Origin: Pohlia nutans | Taxonomy: Eukaryota; Streptophyta; Bryopsida; Bryales; Mniaceae | Assembly: GCA_022496805.1 (NCBI GenBank) | Contig: CM040087.1 | Coordinates: forward strand, 8,940,001 to 9,004,000 | Length of the DNA: 64,000 nucleotides | Direction: 5' to 3' | In this document: positions 34,018-45,518 of the stretch, one piece after another | Position numbering within the stretch: the stretch's first letter is position 1 | Layout: each line of letters opens with the position of its first letter | Program-made: the position numbers and the translations under genes | The notes under the pieces: generated by a model | Told to the model about the DNA's origin: nothing | The model's database searches: none | What the model saw: only the letters and a program-made list of their open reading frames with translations

Positions 34018-34769
34018 TTTAGTAGCTCGCGCTATTTAGGTATTGGTGGCGTAATTAGTAGCACTATTCCCAATAGACACTTCATTCATACGGCTGTGTT
34101 ATTCTCTACTCCCTCCCTTGGTGTGAATGTAGCCACAGGCAAGTGTCGTAAGAGCAGGCCCAGCAACACCCATTTTCCACTCACCAACGCTATTTATGGA
34201 TGATAGAGTACCTCTTATGGTGTGGAGTTTGATATTTGCCCACCAAATGTTGCCCATATGGCGAGTGGTGATTCTCACATCAAGCAATTTGTCCCACTCT
34301 CTGACAAGACAATGCTCTCACTTTATGAAGTTAAGTTTAGTAAATTTATTCTCCGCCATTATGATTGTCCCAAGTAGTGACAAAAGTAGTAGTTTAAAAT
34401 TGATTGATGCACTCTATTCTAGGCACACTTGGTGGTTGTTGCTGAGGAAGTTCTCAATTCTCTCGCACCATCTTGGATGTGGACTTGGTGCACGATTACC
34501 AACTGCTGGGCTTGCTCTAAGTGCCAACCAGAATGCAGCTACAATGAGAAAGGTGAGTTGTCGACACCTGCTACTAACACAAGAACTCAATATAAAAATA
34601 TAGAGCCCTTCTGACATAAACGAAAAAAAGAAACCGAAATAACCTGATGTCGGTTTTCTATGAATCGATACCATAATAATGCGGACCACTAATTCTTGAT
34701 GCGCCTATTCAACTTCACATGGTATTGATCTTAACAGAAAACTTGGATTCAATCGTCTGCAAGGAGTTC
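34018..34769 (+). other. Region downstream of 5S relic, coding doubtful
   Basis: Three frames are open over 34196-34603, and one reaches a donor-like AG/GTGAGT at about 34553. No domain was recognised and the phase choice is arbitrary. It could be part of the element carrying the 5S sequence. Confidence 0.3.
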
Positions 34770-34850
34770 AATTATGCAAACGAGGGAATCTCAGTTCACT
34801 CTCTAGCAAATGCACCACCCACTAGGCCACTCCAACAAAGGATGCTGCAA
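34770..34850 (-). repeat. tRNA-derived SINE head
   Basis: Minus strand TGGCCTAGTGGGTGG (A box) and GAGATTCCCTCGTT (B-box-like), spaced about 35 bp apart as in tRNA genes. It lies just past the 3-prime end of gene 1. Confidence 0.45.
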
Positions 34851-34968
34851 CTTGCAAACATCATGGTGTATGCATGCATGTAAAATATCAAAACAAATTC
34901 CTTCAACCACAATATGCGGAAAGAAGCACAAGCTGTAGAAGAATGTGGAGGGTTTCTGCTTGTTACCT

Positions 34969-35226
34969 CTATGTTACCAAATTGGGAACCAAATGAACAG
35001 AGGTTCTTAGCGCACTCAGTTCGTTACCACCAAGACTGGCGAAATTCCACAGGTTCGCTGTAAAGAGATTGCTAGTCATTTCTGAGAATACAATAATCTC
35101 GAACGTTGCTTCGATCTGTCCGGTTTCAACATTTAGATGGAGCCAGCCAGGAAAATTACTAGTTCTTTCGTAGGACTCGCTGAATAATTCAGTTGCCCTG
35201 AGGAGATCGATTGCTTTTCTCTGTAG
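34969..35226 (-). CDS. Gene 1 last coding exon
   Basis: Eighty-five codons and a TAG stop at 34969-34971, opened by the acceptor CACTGTTTCAG. It stays open in AT-rich surroundings and reads LQRKAIDLLRATELFSESY at the start and PGWLHLNVETGQIEATFEI, then SNLFTANLWNFASLGG. The Leu-rich start suggests a helix and the middle alternates like strands. No family recognised. It begins in phase 0 and matches the exon at 35351-35466. Confidence 0.6.
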   Translation of the reverse strand, partial: LQRKAIDLLRATELFSESYERTSNFPGWLHLNVETGQIEATFEIIVFSEMTSNLFTANLWNFASLGGNELSALRTSVHLVPNLVT

Positions 35227-38200
35227 CTGAAACAGTGGACAAGATACTATAGTTTAGTTAGTCAAACGAGGATCCAGAGAGTACTGAAGGCGCAGTACTG
35301 CACTACTCAAATAAGATCATGCACCAACTCAGATCACTCAATCACTACACATATCGAATGTTGCTTTCAATGTACTCTACCGCCGAGACGTGCAGCTTAG
35401 GCGTGAAGACCGGACATTCGAGTGGCTGTTCCGGATAATTAACAGTTGACTTGACACAACAGTTATCTGCCAACAATCACAGAACCAAAGAAATTCTCAA
35501 CAACAGTTCAGCTGTATGCTCCCGGCCTGCAATCTAGCATTTTATCGAAAACAAAAGACATCACCTGCTCAGACAAAATCACACTCACTTGATGGACTGA
35601 GAAAACGATGCGCTCCAAGAAACACCCACATCAAACCAGTTGAAGTAACGAGTAAGTTCCTATGATTTCATCCATATATACATATATACAATTTAAGTAG
35701 GACGAAGTACGACAATAGAACCCCCTTATCTAAAATATACTGTACTTCCTAGCTGATCACATCCATATATGTACACCTCTTTGGACTCGGAAGCCAAAAA
35801 AGCGGACAAAACTAAAACAGCGATAGAATTTCACATTTTTATCGACGATCGAGCAATGTCAAAAGTGAACTTACTAGGACAAGATTCCTTGTCATCGAGA
35901 TTCCTGAGACAGGCCCAAAGAGAGAATCCGACGCGACGATGTGGTAACATGCTAGCTGACCTGCTGTTGCCAAAGATTGAGTTATTGAGGAGCACCGCGA
36001 GTTCAGGCCAGCAGAATATCGAGGAACATATGTATAGTTAAAATCACTCGGACAAACCTAGTAATTAGTACATGCAAATATGCCACTGACAGTCCATGCA
36101 TGAAAGTGCGTTGATAACCACATCATGAAGATCAGAGAGAAAAACTTCTCTTATTACAAGCTAGAAGTTACATAAGCTTACCTGGATGCATTGCAAGAAA
36201 GAGTAATCAGCAGTCGTTCACGTTCGTGTAAACCAGTCGCACTCTTTTGAACAACATTGGCCGTCTACAAATTCTGCAAGTCGACGATAAGTTGCTATCT
36301 GGCCTTATGATACATGTCATTTTTCCAAGGAAGTTGACCGAAGCTACACCTTTAACATAGTCACAAAATCATGCCCTCAAAAAGGGCGTGTGATGCCCTC
36401 GGTGATGCTACCAGGGCTTCAAATCTAAGCTGAGTTACGAAGTTACTCAGGGAGCACCAGAAAAGACATCGGTTGGCTTTGGAGATGTCCTGAATCATGC
36501 TCAATGACCTAGTCATAGAAATCTAAACTTAAAATCGTTGAAGTTGAATCCAGGAACTATTTCACAGCTCAAAAAGGCATTAACAAGCTATATGATATTA
36601 CTCGAGGACTTGAGAATTCAGAATTGGTATCATTCACAGCCCAATGAACATTAACCCTTTGAAGACCAAGGATTCATGGGTTTAAATTTACCATTTCAAC
36701 TGATCATATCGTGGAAAGTATAATTTAAATGGGACAGAATTTATCAGTAGAATGAGTGAAGAACATTGCATTGTTGGTTTTTATTTTTATTTTTTTATAA
36801 ACGGAACGGAAAAAATCCCTCTCTGAACTTCTTAAAACTGCTTTAAAATACGTGAGGCCAAATAGAGGACTACACCTCCAGAGCCACACTAGCAGTCAGG
36901 ATAAAACAAGTAGCGTAATGTCTAAAAATAAGTTACAACTTCGTGGGAAACCCATACATCACATTCTCGGGTTATAACTCAGTCCGAAAATGGTCCGAAA
37001 ATAAGAAGTGGACATTACGACAAAGACCGGTTTATTCTCTGAGAAAGCCAACTTGGAACTGAGAAGCAATCCAATTGTCGGGCACCAAAATGTAAGTTGG
37101 TATAGACATTTGTAACTTAGATACAAAACGAAAATCGCACAACATAAGATGGCAGGAGAGAATGTCCCACCTCAAATTGTAACATATATGTGTTAATGCA
37201 GACCTGTCGTCTAGCCAGCATTCAATTCTCCTCAAATGCTTGTACATCTTGTATTGCTGCAATTACGCGTCGACGTTCAAAGGTCTTCATCGTGGGGGAA
37301 CATATTGGTACGGTTGACATTGCGTTGGACGCTAAGAAAGTGATCTCCAGATGAATCTACCGGTATACGGCAAAACTTTGTTGCAAAACTGGTCATCAAT
37401 GCACCAAGAAGTTACACAGGTAACAGGAACTGAATATGTGAGAAATGTGAATACTGCCACGCAACTAATAGATGTAAAGAGGCTTTGTCAACAAATTGAT
37501 AACGATTGCATCTGGAACGCACAGTTAGATTTTCTTCCGCCATGCAGTCACAGCACTACAGTGAGAAGGACGTCACATCGCACATTTTCTGGTTTGTGAT
37601 GTATAAATAATAAGGGATACACATACGATCAACGGTATAACAACTGATGAATCAAAGACAATGAAATAATACCTGTTAAGGATATCAAGGTATAAATGGA
37701 GTAGCACAGCTGTAGCTCCTACAACGGAATGTGAAGAGAACCAACTCTTGGAAGGAGCGGTACACAGCACCCAAGCTTTGCAAAACCACTGCGCTAATTT
37801 TAAATTACTCATGGTACGGTTTACAGAATATCTAGGCCAATCCAAGTGGCCTGAGATATCTACATAAACCAAATAGTTCATGGTTTACACAGTAAGCAAT
37901 TATAAGACGCGCATACCTACAAAGATCGAGATCGCTACTCTGTTCTAAACAAAAGGCGCTCAGCCGCTATGCAAAAACCTGAATGTCATAACCAGGAGCA
38001 TTGTCCTGTCCCGATGCCCGTCTAAAAGTTAGATGGGGAAGGAACCTGATTATTGAACCGTGAATAGTACGAAAATTTAATTCGGAGAATCCACTTGTCT
38101 TCAATCGGGCGATCCAATACAGTGTCGCGAACTCATGAACAAACTACATTGTGATGTATTCATTGAGAAGTAATTAAAAGTTTGTAACGTCCCAGTACTG

Positions 38201-40620
38201 GAGTTATCGGTTCCGCTGAAATCGACGTGGCAAATGATTCACGCACCTAAAGTTACGCATGGAAGTAACGAAACCGAAACACAAACCTTTGAAGGCGTAG
38301 AAGCCAAAAGCAGCTAGCGAGTGTTGGTAGAAGTCGACAAATGCCAACCAGAATTGTGAAGGCAACCAACTGAGCCAAGGCTGGGAATTCCAAGACAGCT
38401 CGGCGACCTAAGGAACACCTGATTTCTTAGTTCCACCTAAATTAGCTCGAAATACCATTTTGGCATCGCATCTTAGTGCGCCATAAACGAAGTGACCCTT
38501 GCGCCAAAAATAACAGAAATCAAGTCAACTTTTTTCCAATGATAGATTTTAAAAACCATCAAAGATAGGCAAGAATAACTGGAAAGTAACGTACCGAGGT
38601 TAATTAAAGAAATACCTCCGACAGGCCTGGACTGCCACCGTGGTTTACGCGGCAAACATGCTCCGTGAAGGGAAGCAGCAATTGCGTTACAATCTTCGAT
38701 TCCTGAGAAAATTCGCTAAGCGAGACCTTAACCGACCAGAAATCCTACATCGTAACAAATAGAAAATAAGCATGTTGTTCCACAAACGACGAAAGGCGAA
38801 GAATGTGCTCATACTGCCTCGTTCAACATCGAACATTTGACATGTATATATATATATGAGTACATCCTTCGCCTTTCGTCGCTTGGATAACCGAGTCTTT
38901 ACAGCAGTGCTTTATACTAGCAACCAATACCGGCCTCCAGAGTCGTGCATCTCTGTGCTTTCAGGCATTTACAGCTGCTTAATTTCTTTTGTTACATCCT
39001 TACTCAGTTATGATATAATGAGTACTACAATGCAAGGAGATTGCTCCAAGTGCTCCACCGATTTTCGAAACATGATCATCTATGTTGGTACGAACGGTAT
39101 ACCTACCTTTACTCATTCAAGATTGACATTGAATAAGTAGGCCACAAAGATGAATCTAGAATTGTTGACGATGCGGCTTATACTAAGCGCATGATGGAGA
39201 GACAACCAGAGACACTCCAAAATCTGAGGTTTTCTTACATCTAACAACCAGATATTCCTTAAATTTGGCATCAATAAACATAGTATAAAAATCAGAAACA
39301 GCCTGACACTCGTTCGAAATTAGAAGCGGATGAGAACTCCATCAGAACACGTTGCCTAAATGCTCGAACGAACAGTCAAGTCTTTAAGATGTGTTGCCCA
39401 GGTCTTTTAACATTAGCAGGAGCCATCAACTTCTCCATCTTCAGTCCAGATGATGTTGCTATGATTCAAGTGAAGTAACAGTGTCAGGGTATTAATGAGA
39501 AATAACATTGATCAATTTCTTCGTCAGCTTAAAGGATGTGAAGCGGTGGTTGCGGACTGATATAAGACATACCTTCACATTGGCAGCTGTTCCATTTAGT
39601 AATCCAGCTGAAATATCTTGTGGTAGACATCCTCAGCAATAACAGATACTCCTAAAGTACATCTTGTAATGTTCTAATCATCAATCATAGGTAGCCTGTA
39701 GAAACACCTCAAGATACTGATATCATCAATTGATCAAAAAGATCACTGTCGTGTATCGTTTCAAAAGATTTCGATACGATAATCAGGTCGAGGTCAATAG
39801 CTTCAGACGTTTCTACAGTCTATATATGATGATGACGCTGTTCAAATCTTCACAATAAAACGGCCTCTGAAGTGCGAAACACTTCTCAAGCTCCATATTC
39901 CTGCACCATGCACATGTTATTGCAGCTCCTCGTTTAAAAGCTAATCCTACCAACCCTCAAGCTAGCTAACAAATTCAATAGACGCCTTTTAACATAGTTT
40001 AACGTACGACATCCAAGAACATCCATACGACACGCTCTAACTTACGACATCCAAGAACAACATCCGGCACATACAAGAACTGTCCTTCACGTTGCTTATC
40101 GTTGCCTGATTGACGGAAACTCATGCGCCACATTGCAAACCCTCCAAGCTCGTCAACGCACTTCATGACAACCCCGACAGCACACAGGCGGCATGCAGAG
40201 CACGAAGCGGTACGGTTTCGTACACCTTGACTGACAGTCGCAAAACAAACGCCACACGAAATGCTCACAAGAACATGATATCAAAACATCCTTGAGTGGC
40301 GGCGGCTTACAAGCGATGTCAAGAACAGCAAGAAGATCAATGACGAAGAAAAACGAAAAAATCTCCACGGACGCACGACTTGTTCGACTCACACAGCCAT
40401 TCTAAAGAACTAATAACAATGGCTAACGACTAACTCGCAGCCTGAGCTTCTCCGACGACTTCCACCACCGCAAACCACGACCTGTACTACCCCGAGCTCG
40501 TAATACTGCGACAAGCTTGATCCCCGAGAATATCGGCGTCGGAGAGATAGGAACTCAATGAAAGAGCGTGACCTATTTATGAGCCTTGCAGCACCACATG
40601 AATGATCCGCCATAGCCACC
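34969..40620 (-). CDS. Gene 1: spliced protein gene, unrecognised (model)
   Basis: I do not recognise the protein. The region is less AT-rich than the rest, and the minus strand shows a chain of short open segments with GT donor and AG acceptor borders whose phases mostly fit. Proposed exons, 3-prime to 5-prime of the gene: 34969-35226, 35351-35466, 35589-35659, 35777-35811, 35875-35903, 35961-36046, 36182-36264, 36412-36489, 37019-37058, 37204-37256, 37418-37511, 37673-37831 or 37673-37788, 38046-38143 or 38046-38131, 38287-38407, 38616-38744. Less sure: 38931-38974, 39004-39079, 39573-39631. Short typical peptides: QYKMYKHLRRIECWLDD, LKLAQWFCKAWVLCTAP, YPEQPLECPVFTPKLH. The first exon and start codon were not found. 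A TTAA-N element sits in one intron. The exon chain was made by eye, so individual borders may be wrong. Confidence 0.5.
36651..36895 (+). mobile_element. TTAA-N element (N1) in an intron of gene 1
   Basis: Left end TTAACCCTTTGAAGACCAAG, matching N2 at 5464 through GGATTCATGG and AGTGAAGAACATTG. The right end is not defined. It lies between proposed exons 36412-36489 and 37019-37058. Confidence 0.6.
37673..37831 (-). CDS. Gene 1 internal exon
   Basis: Ends at a strong donor (CCTTAACAG/GTATTA). Reads MSNLKLAQWFCKAWVLCTAP and VVGATAVLLHLYLDILNR, a hydrophobic helix-like end. The acceptor is either 37831 (GGCCTAG) or 37788 (GCGCAG). The choice decides which frame of the upstream exon is used. 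Confidence 0.5.
38287..38407 (-). CDS. Gene 1 internal exon, aromatic-rich
   Basis: 121 nt between the acceptor TTCCTTAG and the donor AAAG/GTTTGTG. Phase 0 reads VAELSWNSQPWLSWLPSQFW and FVDFYQHSLAAFGFYAFK. A second frame is also open; the chosen one fits the phase of the exon at 38616-38744. Confidence 0.5.
38616..38744 (-). CDS. Gene 1 internal exon
   Basis: 129 nt, phase 0 to 0, acceptor TTACGATGTAG and donor CGGAG/GTATTT. Reads DFWSVKVSLSEFSQESKIVT and LLLPFTEHVCRVNHGGSPG. Among the clearest exons of the model. Confidence 0.55.
38785..38886. repeat. Hairpin with about 30-bp arms in gene 1 intron
   Basis: ACGACGAAAGGCGAAG.ATGT..TCAT at about 38786-38815 pairs with ATGAGTACATCCTTCGCC plus TTTCGTCG at 38856-38881. 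The loop of about 40 bp contains (TA)n. Confidence 0.7.
40573..40581 (-). promoter_or_regulatory. TATA-like box upstream of gene 1
   Basis: CTCATAAATAGGTC on the minus strand, in the less AT-rich stretch 40400-40940, suitably placed for transcription into gene 1. No transcription start evidence. Confidence 0.35.
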
Positions 40621-40639
40621 GGAGTTCAACAATCGTGGT

Positions 40640-41806
40640 ACAAGGCATCATCGAAGCGTCGATAGAGCAGGCATGTTGTATGCGTGGTTTGGGGTACAAG
40701 CTACAAGAAATTTTGAAACGAAGATGATCGAGGACGACGACGAGAAGTAGGTTTCGTTCCGGTTCGTTCCGGTTCGTTCGGTCGTCGACGGAGGTTGTCG
40801 GGACGGAAGCCTTGCCCCGCCGCCCAGTGATATTTTCGTAGCCCTAGTTTGACGGGCTGCCCGTGCTTCGTGGCGCCAGTCAACGAATATGTGCGTTGAC
40901 GTGCCGGGTATATGCCGGTCTTCAAGCGGGAACTTCAAGGAAGTTGCATGATTTGGAATAGCCTAATTGTACTGCAGTCGCTACAGTAGGAGTCGCCCCT
41001 TCCAGAAACATTCTTGTGAATAGAATAATTTATTTCATTTATTGACATCATTCTTGTGAATATTCACAAAGGGGTAATTATACAGTGATCCCCAATGAAG
41101 ATACATGAGACATCTCCACCGTTGGCAGTAAAGTTGGCGCCAACGGTAAAAATGGATGCAAAGTAGGCCGGCCACTCTAAATAACACTGCCAAATACACT
41201 GAGTTGAGAGGGGACACCAAGAGTATATGTAGGTAAATCTTGGTTTGACATAATGCAATCACGGGGTTTTTGTCTATGTGGTGGTTTGTGAGTGGTCCAT
41301 CAATTAAACGTTGCATTAGTAGATGTATGTTTGGGATGAATTGTGGGGGGTACGTATTTTGATAATGTCTTTGTTTGATAATAAATATGGCGTTCACACC
41401 TCAAAAATGGAGATGCATTGAGGGCATAGCCATCAACCCGCTCCAACCGCCTCAGCAACAACACTCTTGATAAGGCATGTTTTTCCAACTCAAAACGGTT
41501 CCGCATCAGCAACCTGCAACGGTTTTAAGTTACCATTTGGCAATGCCAAACCTACATTTGTTTGGCAAAGGGCTTGTTTGCAATGCATTTTACACTCACT
41601 ATACCTCAGTCAACTTAAGTGACCATTGACTCCAAATATTTCAAGTTGCACCAAGAGCATCACTGGTGCGTTTGGATTGCGTGACGTAGCACCACCATAG
41701 CATGCGCATAACATGAGCATACCGGATATAGAGGGTGGTAGGTGTGCCCCATTGCTTGGGTACAAATATAACGTCGTTGAATGGCTCTTACTACCGACAT
41801 CGCCGA
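40640..41806. other. Upstream flank of gene 1 and spacer
   Basis: 40700-40930 is the most GC-rich part of the window, with the duplicated word GTTCCGGTTC and GACGACGACGAG. It may be 5-prime UTR, promoter or first exon; minus frames here are open but unrecognised. The word CATTCTTGTGAATA is repeated near 41010 and 41048. Confidence 0.35.
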
Positions 41807-42038
41807 ACTAAGGTAGGAGCACCCAAATCCGACATAGTACCCAAAGCCAATAATTTCTACACATGACTTTCATTTTAGAACGCACATCTAGTTAGACCAT
41901 AGATGGCTTATCATTTTGGTCAACAAACAATAAAGGCTCTATGACATATTTAGATTTGCGTTCTAAAATGAAAGCCATATGTAGAAATTATCGGCATTAG
42001 GTACCTGGTTGGTTTTAGGTGCCTCGATCTTAGTTTGC
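41807..42038. repeat. Palindrome with about 100-bp arms
   Basis: TAATTTCTACACATG.CTTTCATTTTAGAACGC pairs with its complement at about 41952-41990. Weaker pairing extends outward to ACTAAGGTAGGAGCACC and GGTGCCTCGATCTTAGT. The central loop is about 55 bp. MITE-like, no target duplication resolved. Confidence 0.65.
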
Positions 42039-42302
42039 CACGCACGTCATGGCAATACTCTAAGAACATCTCTACCAGTACTTTGGATAGCTCTTAGGCT
42101 CTAGAAAAATGGACACATCATATGGGTTAGTCAACTGTTTATTTGGAGTGTAGCATTGAATAGTGTAACCCAGTTCGAGGCCCTTAAAAAGGCTCAAGCT
42201 AGTGTATCTTCTTTTCTTAATTACACATAATAATTGCACAATTCATGCGTGATGGCTTCTAAGTGGCTTATTTTCTATTTCAAAGTCTAATTGAGTGATG
42301 TT

Positions 42303-42712
42303 GGTGAAGAACTACATAGTATGCCTTGTAATGTTTGGGTGACCTTCAAAGTGCAACATTAGGAGAAATTTGGGGTCCCAAAGGGGCCCTGTAAGACAAC
42401 CCGTGTTAGGTGAACCGGTTGCCCAATTATCCCTCTCCTTGTAAACCGATTGGTGCAGGTCGCTGCCCGCTGACAGCGTCAAAAGCCGCAATGCTGGCAG
42501 TGTTGGCAGCGTTGATTGGCTCGACCCACGGAACTCCACTGCTGGCACCACGGTCGCACCATTGGTGCCACCGTGTAAAGTGCACGGTTGTGCCTCAAAT
42601 TTTTAGCACGTGCCAAAGGCAAAGGCCCCTTTGTGACCTCAAATCTCTCCTAATGTTTATAGTTTTTGGTGGAAACTACATGGTATGCCCTATAATTATT
42701 AGATGAAAGAGC
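42303..42712. repeat. Element with inverted and direct repeats
   Basis: Inner inverted pair: ACATTAGGAGAAATTTGGGG with CCCAAAGGGGCC at 42356-42390, and its complement at about 42625-42660. Outside these is a direct pair ACTACAT(A/G)GTATGCC (about 42311 and 42674). The centre is GC-rich with repeated GGCA and ACCA words (GGTGCCACCGTG). Confidence 0.55.
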
Positions 42713-43244
42713 AATTCGGGAGTGCAATTCGTAGTTTTTGACAACGATGCTCTAAGGTGAGTGGCCCTATTTGTGCCACTATATACTATTGGTAGTAGTG
42801 TACATATTAAAAAAAATGTGAGACATCGATACATGGTGATCACAAAATGAAATAAATAGTCATTTTTACAACAAAATGTGGATCTTTGTCTACAAAATTT
42901 GAGTATGAGTGACTATAGACCTTCAATCTCTTCACTCTCTTTCCTAACTCTTTTATACAATAGTCTTTATAATTACAACTAATGGAAATGTCTTAGAATG
43001 GGTTAGTTGGAATGTTTTTTGTTGATTTTTCTTCTCTACTTCCTTTAAGTTTTCAAAACAATATTATAGTATCTAAATAAACATCCTCATATTGATTTGA
43101 GTATCATGAGCGTGAACAATAATTTGGAATTTTTTAATGCTTTTTTTAAATCCCTAGAGATATGCAATTTCCAAAAATTTATAAGCCATTGAGGTTTTCT
43201 ACATCCAAAAAATATTGTCCATTAATATACTATGAAATTAGTTT
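42713..43244. other. AT-rich spacer
   Basis: No recognised gene or terminal repeat. Confidence 0.4.
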
Positions 43245-43595
43245 AACCACCAATGCTCTTAGCAATCCATTTATAGGGGTTTCTCGAGGTCAAAAAGATC
43301 ATTGTTTGAATAAATTAAAATTATTTTCTAATAGGAAACCAAGCCTACTTTCCAACCCAATTTGGATTGTGTCAATCCAAGTTAAACTCCACCTAGGGCA
43401 ATTTTTTAAAGAAAAACACCTCTAGTTTAATGTTACATAATTTACTATTTGGAGAAAGTAATGTTATTCTATTTATCGATTCTTTTGTTTTTATTAGTTC
43501 TAGAATGAAAATCAATAACACCAAATTCAAATTTCTAAAAATATAAAATGTAATTTTGATTAATTGTTAAAGTAAATTACATTTTATATTACATC
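43245..43595 (-). mobile_element. TTAA-K fragment (K5)
   Basis: Reverse K interior: TTTCCAACCCAATTTGGATT, CAAGTTAAACTCCACC, TTACTATTTGGAGAAAGTAA. Ends are lost; D3 follows directly. Confidence 0.6.
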
Positions 43596-43825
43596 TTAAC
43601 CCTTAAAGGTCCAGATTAGCCATTCCGGCCAATGTACACGACCGTATTTCATTGTATTTGGAATGGTTCTACACCTCCTATGAATATTGTATCAAAAGTA
43701 AAATTAAAATTCATGTCTACATGGTCTTAAAAGCTATTGGGATCTCAATTTGCAACTTTCTACTCATAACAAATGTTAAATATATGGCAATGTATCTACT
43801 ATTCCCTAAATCCTTCAAGGGTTAA
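43596..43825 (+). mobile_element. TTAA-D MITE (D3)
   Basis: A 230-bp unit from TTAACCCTTAAAGGTCC to CCTTCAAGGGTTAA, with a GGCCATTCCGGCC-like stem about 23 bp inside the left end. Confidence 0.8.
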
Positions 43826-43942
43826 ACACTTGTTTTGATAAAAGTGCACGTGCCATACAAAAAGTGCACATGCGGAAATTTTGTACCTTTGAAGAAATTT
43901 TAGTCATGTTTTACCTGTAAAGTGCCAAAATTGAATGTACTG

Positions 43943-45518
43943 TACAATGGGGTGACACCGAAAATTGTCCCATTGTGCAATTCCAGGGATAGTGCCCGCA
44001 CTACTACCAACTTTGACACCCTCCCGAGCGCTGGAAAATTGTTATTTATACATGAAATTTTAGACACAAAATCATTGTTATATTGACAATGTGTGTACCA
44101 AATTTCAAAGCTAGAAGATTGATAAAAAAAAAGATATTCAAGATTTACCAACAAGGGGTAGATGTAAGAAATGTTTCACAACTGCCAACTTTGACACCCT
44201 CCCAAGAATTGAAGAATTTTTTTTTCACATGGCATTTTTTTTGGAGTAGAAATGTCTTTATGTTGTTTACACATGGAGAAAAATTCAAGTCCAAAAGACC
44301 CACAAAAAAAAAGATATTCCAAATCTACCAACAGGTGTAGTTGTGAGAAACAAAGTCGCTTCACAACTTCCAACTTTGACAGCCTCCCTAGTGCTGAGAA
44401 TCTCTTATTTCAATATGAAATTTTTTCCACATAATCTTTATGATGTTGATCATATGTATGAAAATTTTCAAGGCCAAAAAATACACACAAAAATAGTTAT
44501 TCTATATCTACCAACGTAGTTGTGAAGCAACTTTGTTTCTCACAACTACACCTGTTGGTAGATTTGGAATATCTTTTTTTTTGTGGGTCTTTTGGACTTG
44601 AATTTTTCTCCATGTGTAAACAACTTAACCCCTAAAGGACCACAAAGCCACCATGTAGCTTCTGGAACTAGAAAGTAAGGAATTTCAAGTTGTTGGTCCG
44701 TGAATTGTAAAGTGGGCAACAAAGAGACCCTAGTTCTTTTCAAGAGCTGAATCTGTGAATACTTCTTGATCGAAATTTCATAAAGTGTGCAATTTTTGGT
44801 GATTTTTTTGAGTTACACGGTGGGTATTTAGGCGTCACTTCAGACCCTCATATCTTCTTCCTCGCACCTCCAAATCACTTGAAATTTTTTCCACGTTTTT
44901 TAAATGATGATTTCTACTCACAGCAAAAATTTCACATTTTTTGGAGCACTTTTGATCCATCCGATTTCAGCATGTGTACAAAATACCCTAAACAAGTTCC
45001 ATCAATCTTCTCAACGGTGGCATTTTCTCAAAAATTGTGCGATTTTGTTGATCTTTTTTTCATACAAAAGCTATGTAAGTCTTCTTTGATTTCAACGGTG
45101 CCGATCGTCAAAATTATCCCACACCAATGAGGAATTGAGCTTGTTATAAGAGCTAGTCAAGAAAACAAGAGCTAGGCTAAAAACACCCCCGGTCCTTTAG
45201 GGGTTAAAGACATTCCTACTCCAAAAATGCCATGTGAAAAAAAAATTCTTCAATTCTTGGGAGGGTGTCAAAGTTGGCAATTGTGAAACATTTCTTACAT
45301 CTACCCCTTGTTGGTAAATCTTGAATATCTTTTTTTTTATCAATCTTCTAGCTTTGAAATTTGGTACACACGTTGTCAACATAACAATGATTTTGTGTCT
45401 AAAATTTCATGTATAAATAACAATTTTCCAACGCTCGGGAGGGTGTCAAAGTTGGCAGCAGTGTGGGCACTATCTCTGAAATTGCACAAGGGGACAATTT
45501 CGGTGTCACCCCACTGTA
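43943..45518 (+). mobile_element. Foldback element F2 with nested TTAA-E
   Basis: Ends TACAATGGGGTGACACCG and CGGTGTCACCCCACTGTA. Left arm to about 44365 and right arm from about 44517 pair almost fully once the 583-bp insertion E5 is removed (about 423 versus 419 bp). Units recur at 44008, 44186 and 44371 (CAACTTTGACA.CCTCCC), so the arms are themselves tandem. Related to F1 by ends and unit. Confidence 0.8.
44625..45207 (+). mobile_element. TTAA-E MITE (E5) inside F2
   Basis: A 583-bp unit with perfect 13-bp termini CCCCTAAAGGACC / GGTCCTTTAGGGG within TTAA. The other F2 arm gives the empty site (AACAACATAAAGACATT against AACAAC-TTAA...TTAA-AGACATT), confirming both ends. Subterminal AAGCCACCATGTAGCTT at 44645. 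Confidence 0.92.

Noticed and set aside
34099..34689. Overlapping ORFs after the 5S relic as a protein gene
   Set aside because: Three frames are open, no domain is recognised and no phase is favoured; listed only as doubtful.
43900..44743. Several ORFs with near-identical peptides at 43900-45382
   Set aside because: They are translations of the inverted arms of one foldback element, not a gene family.
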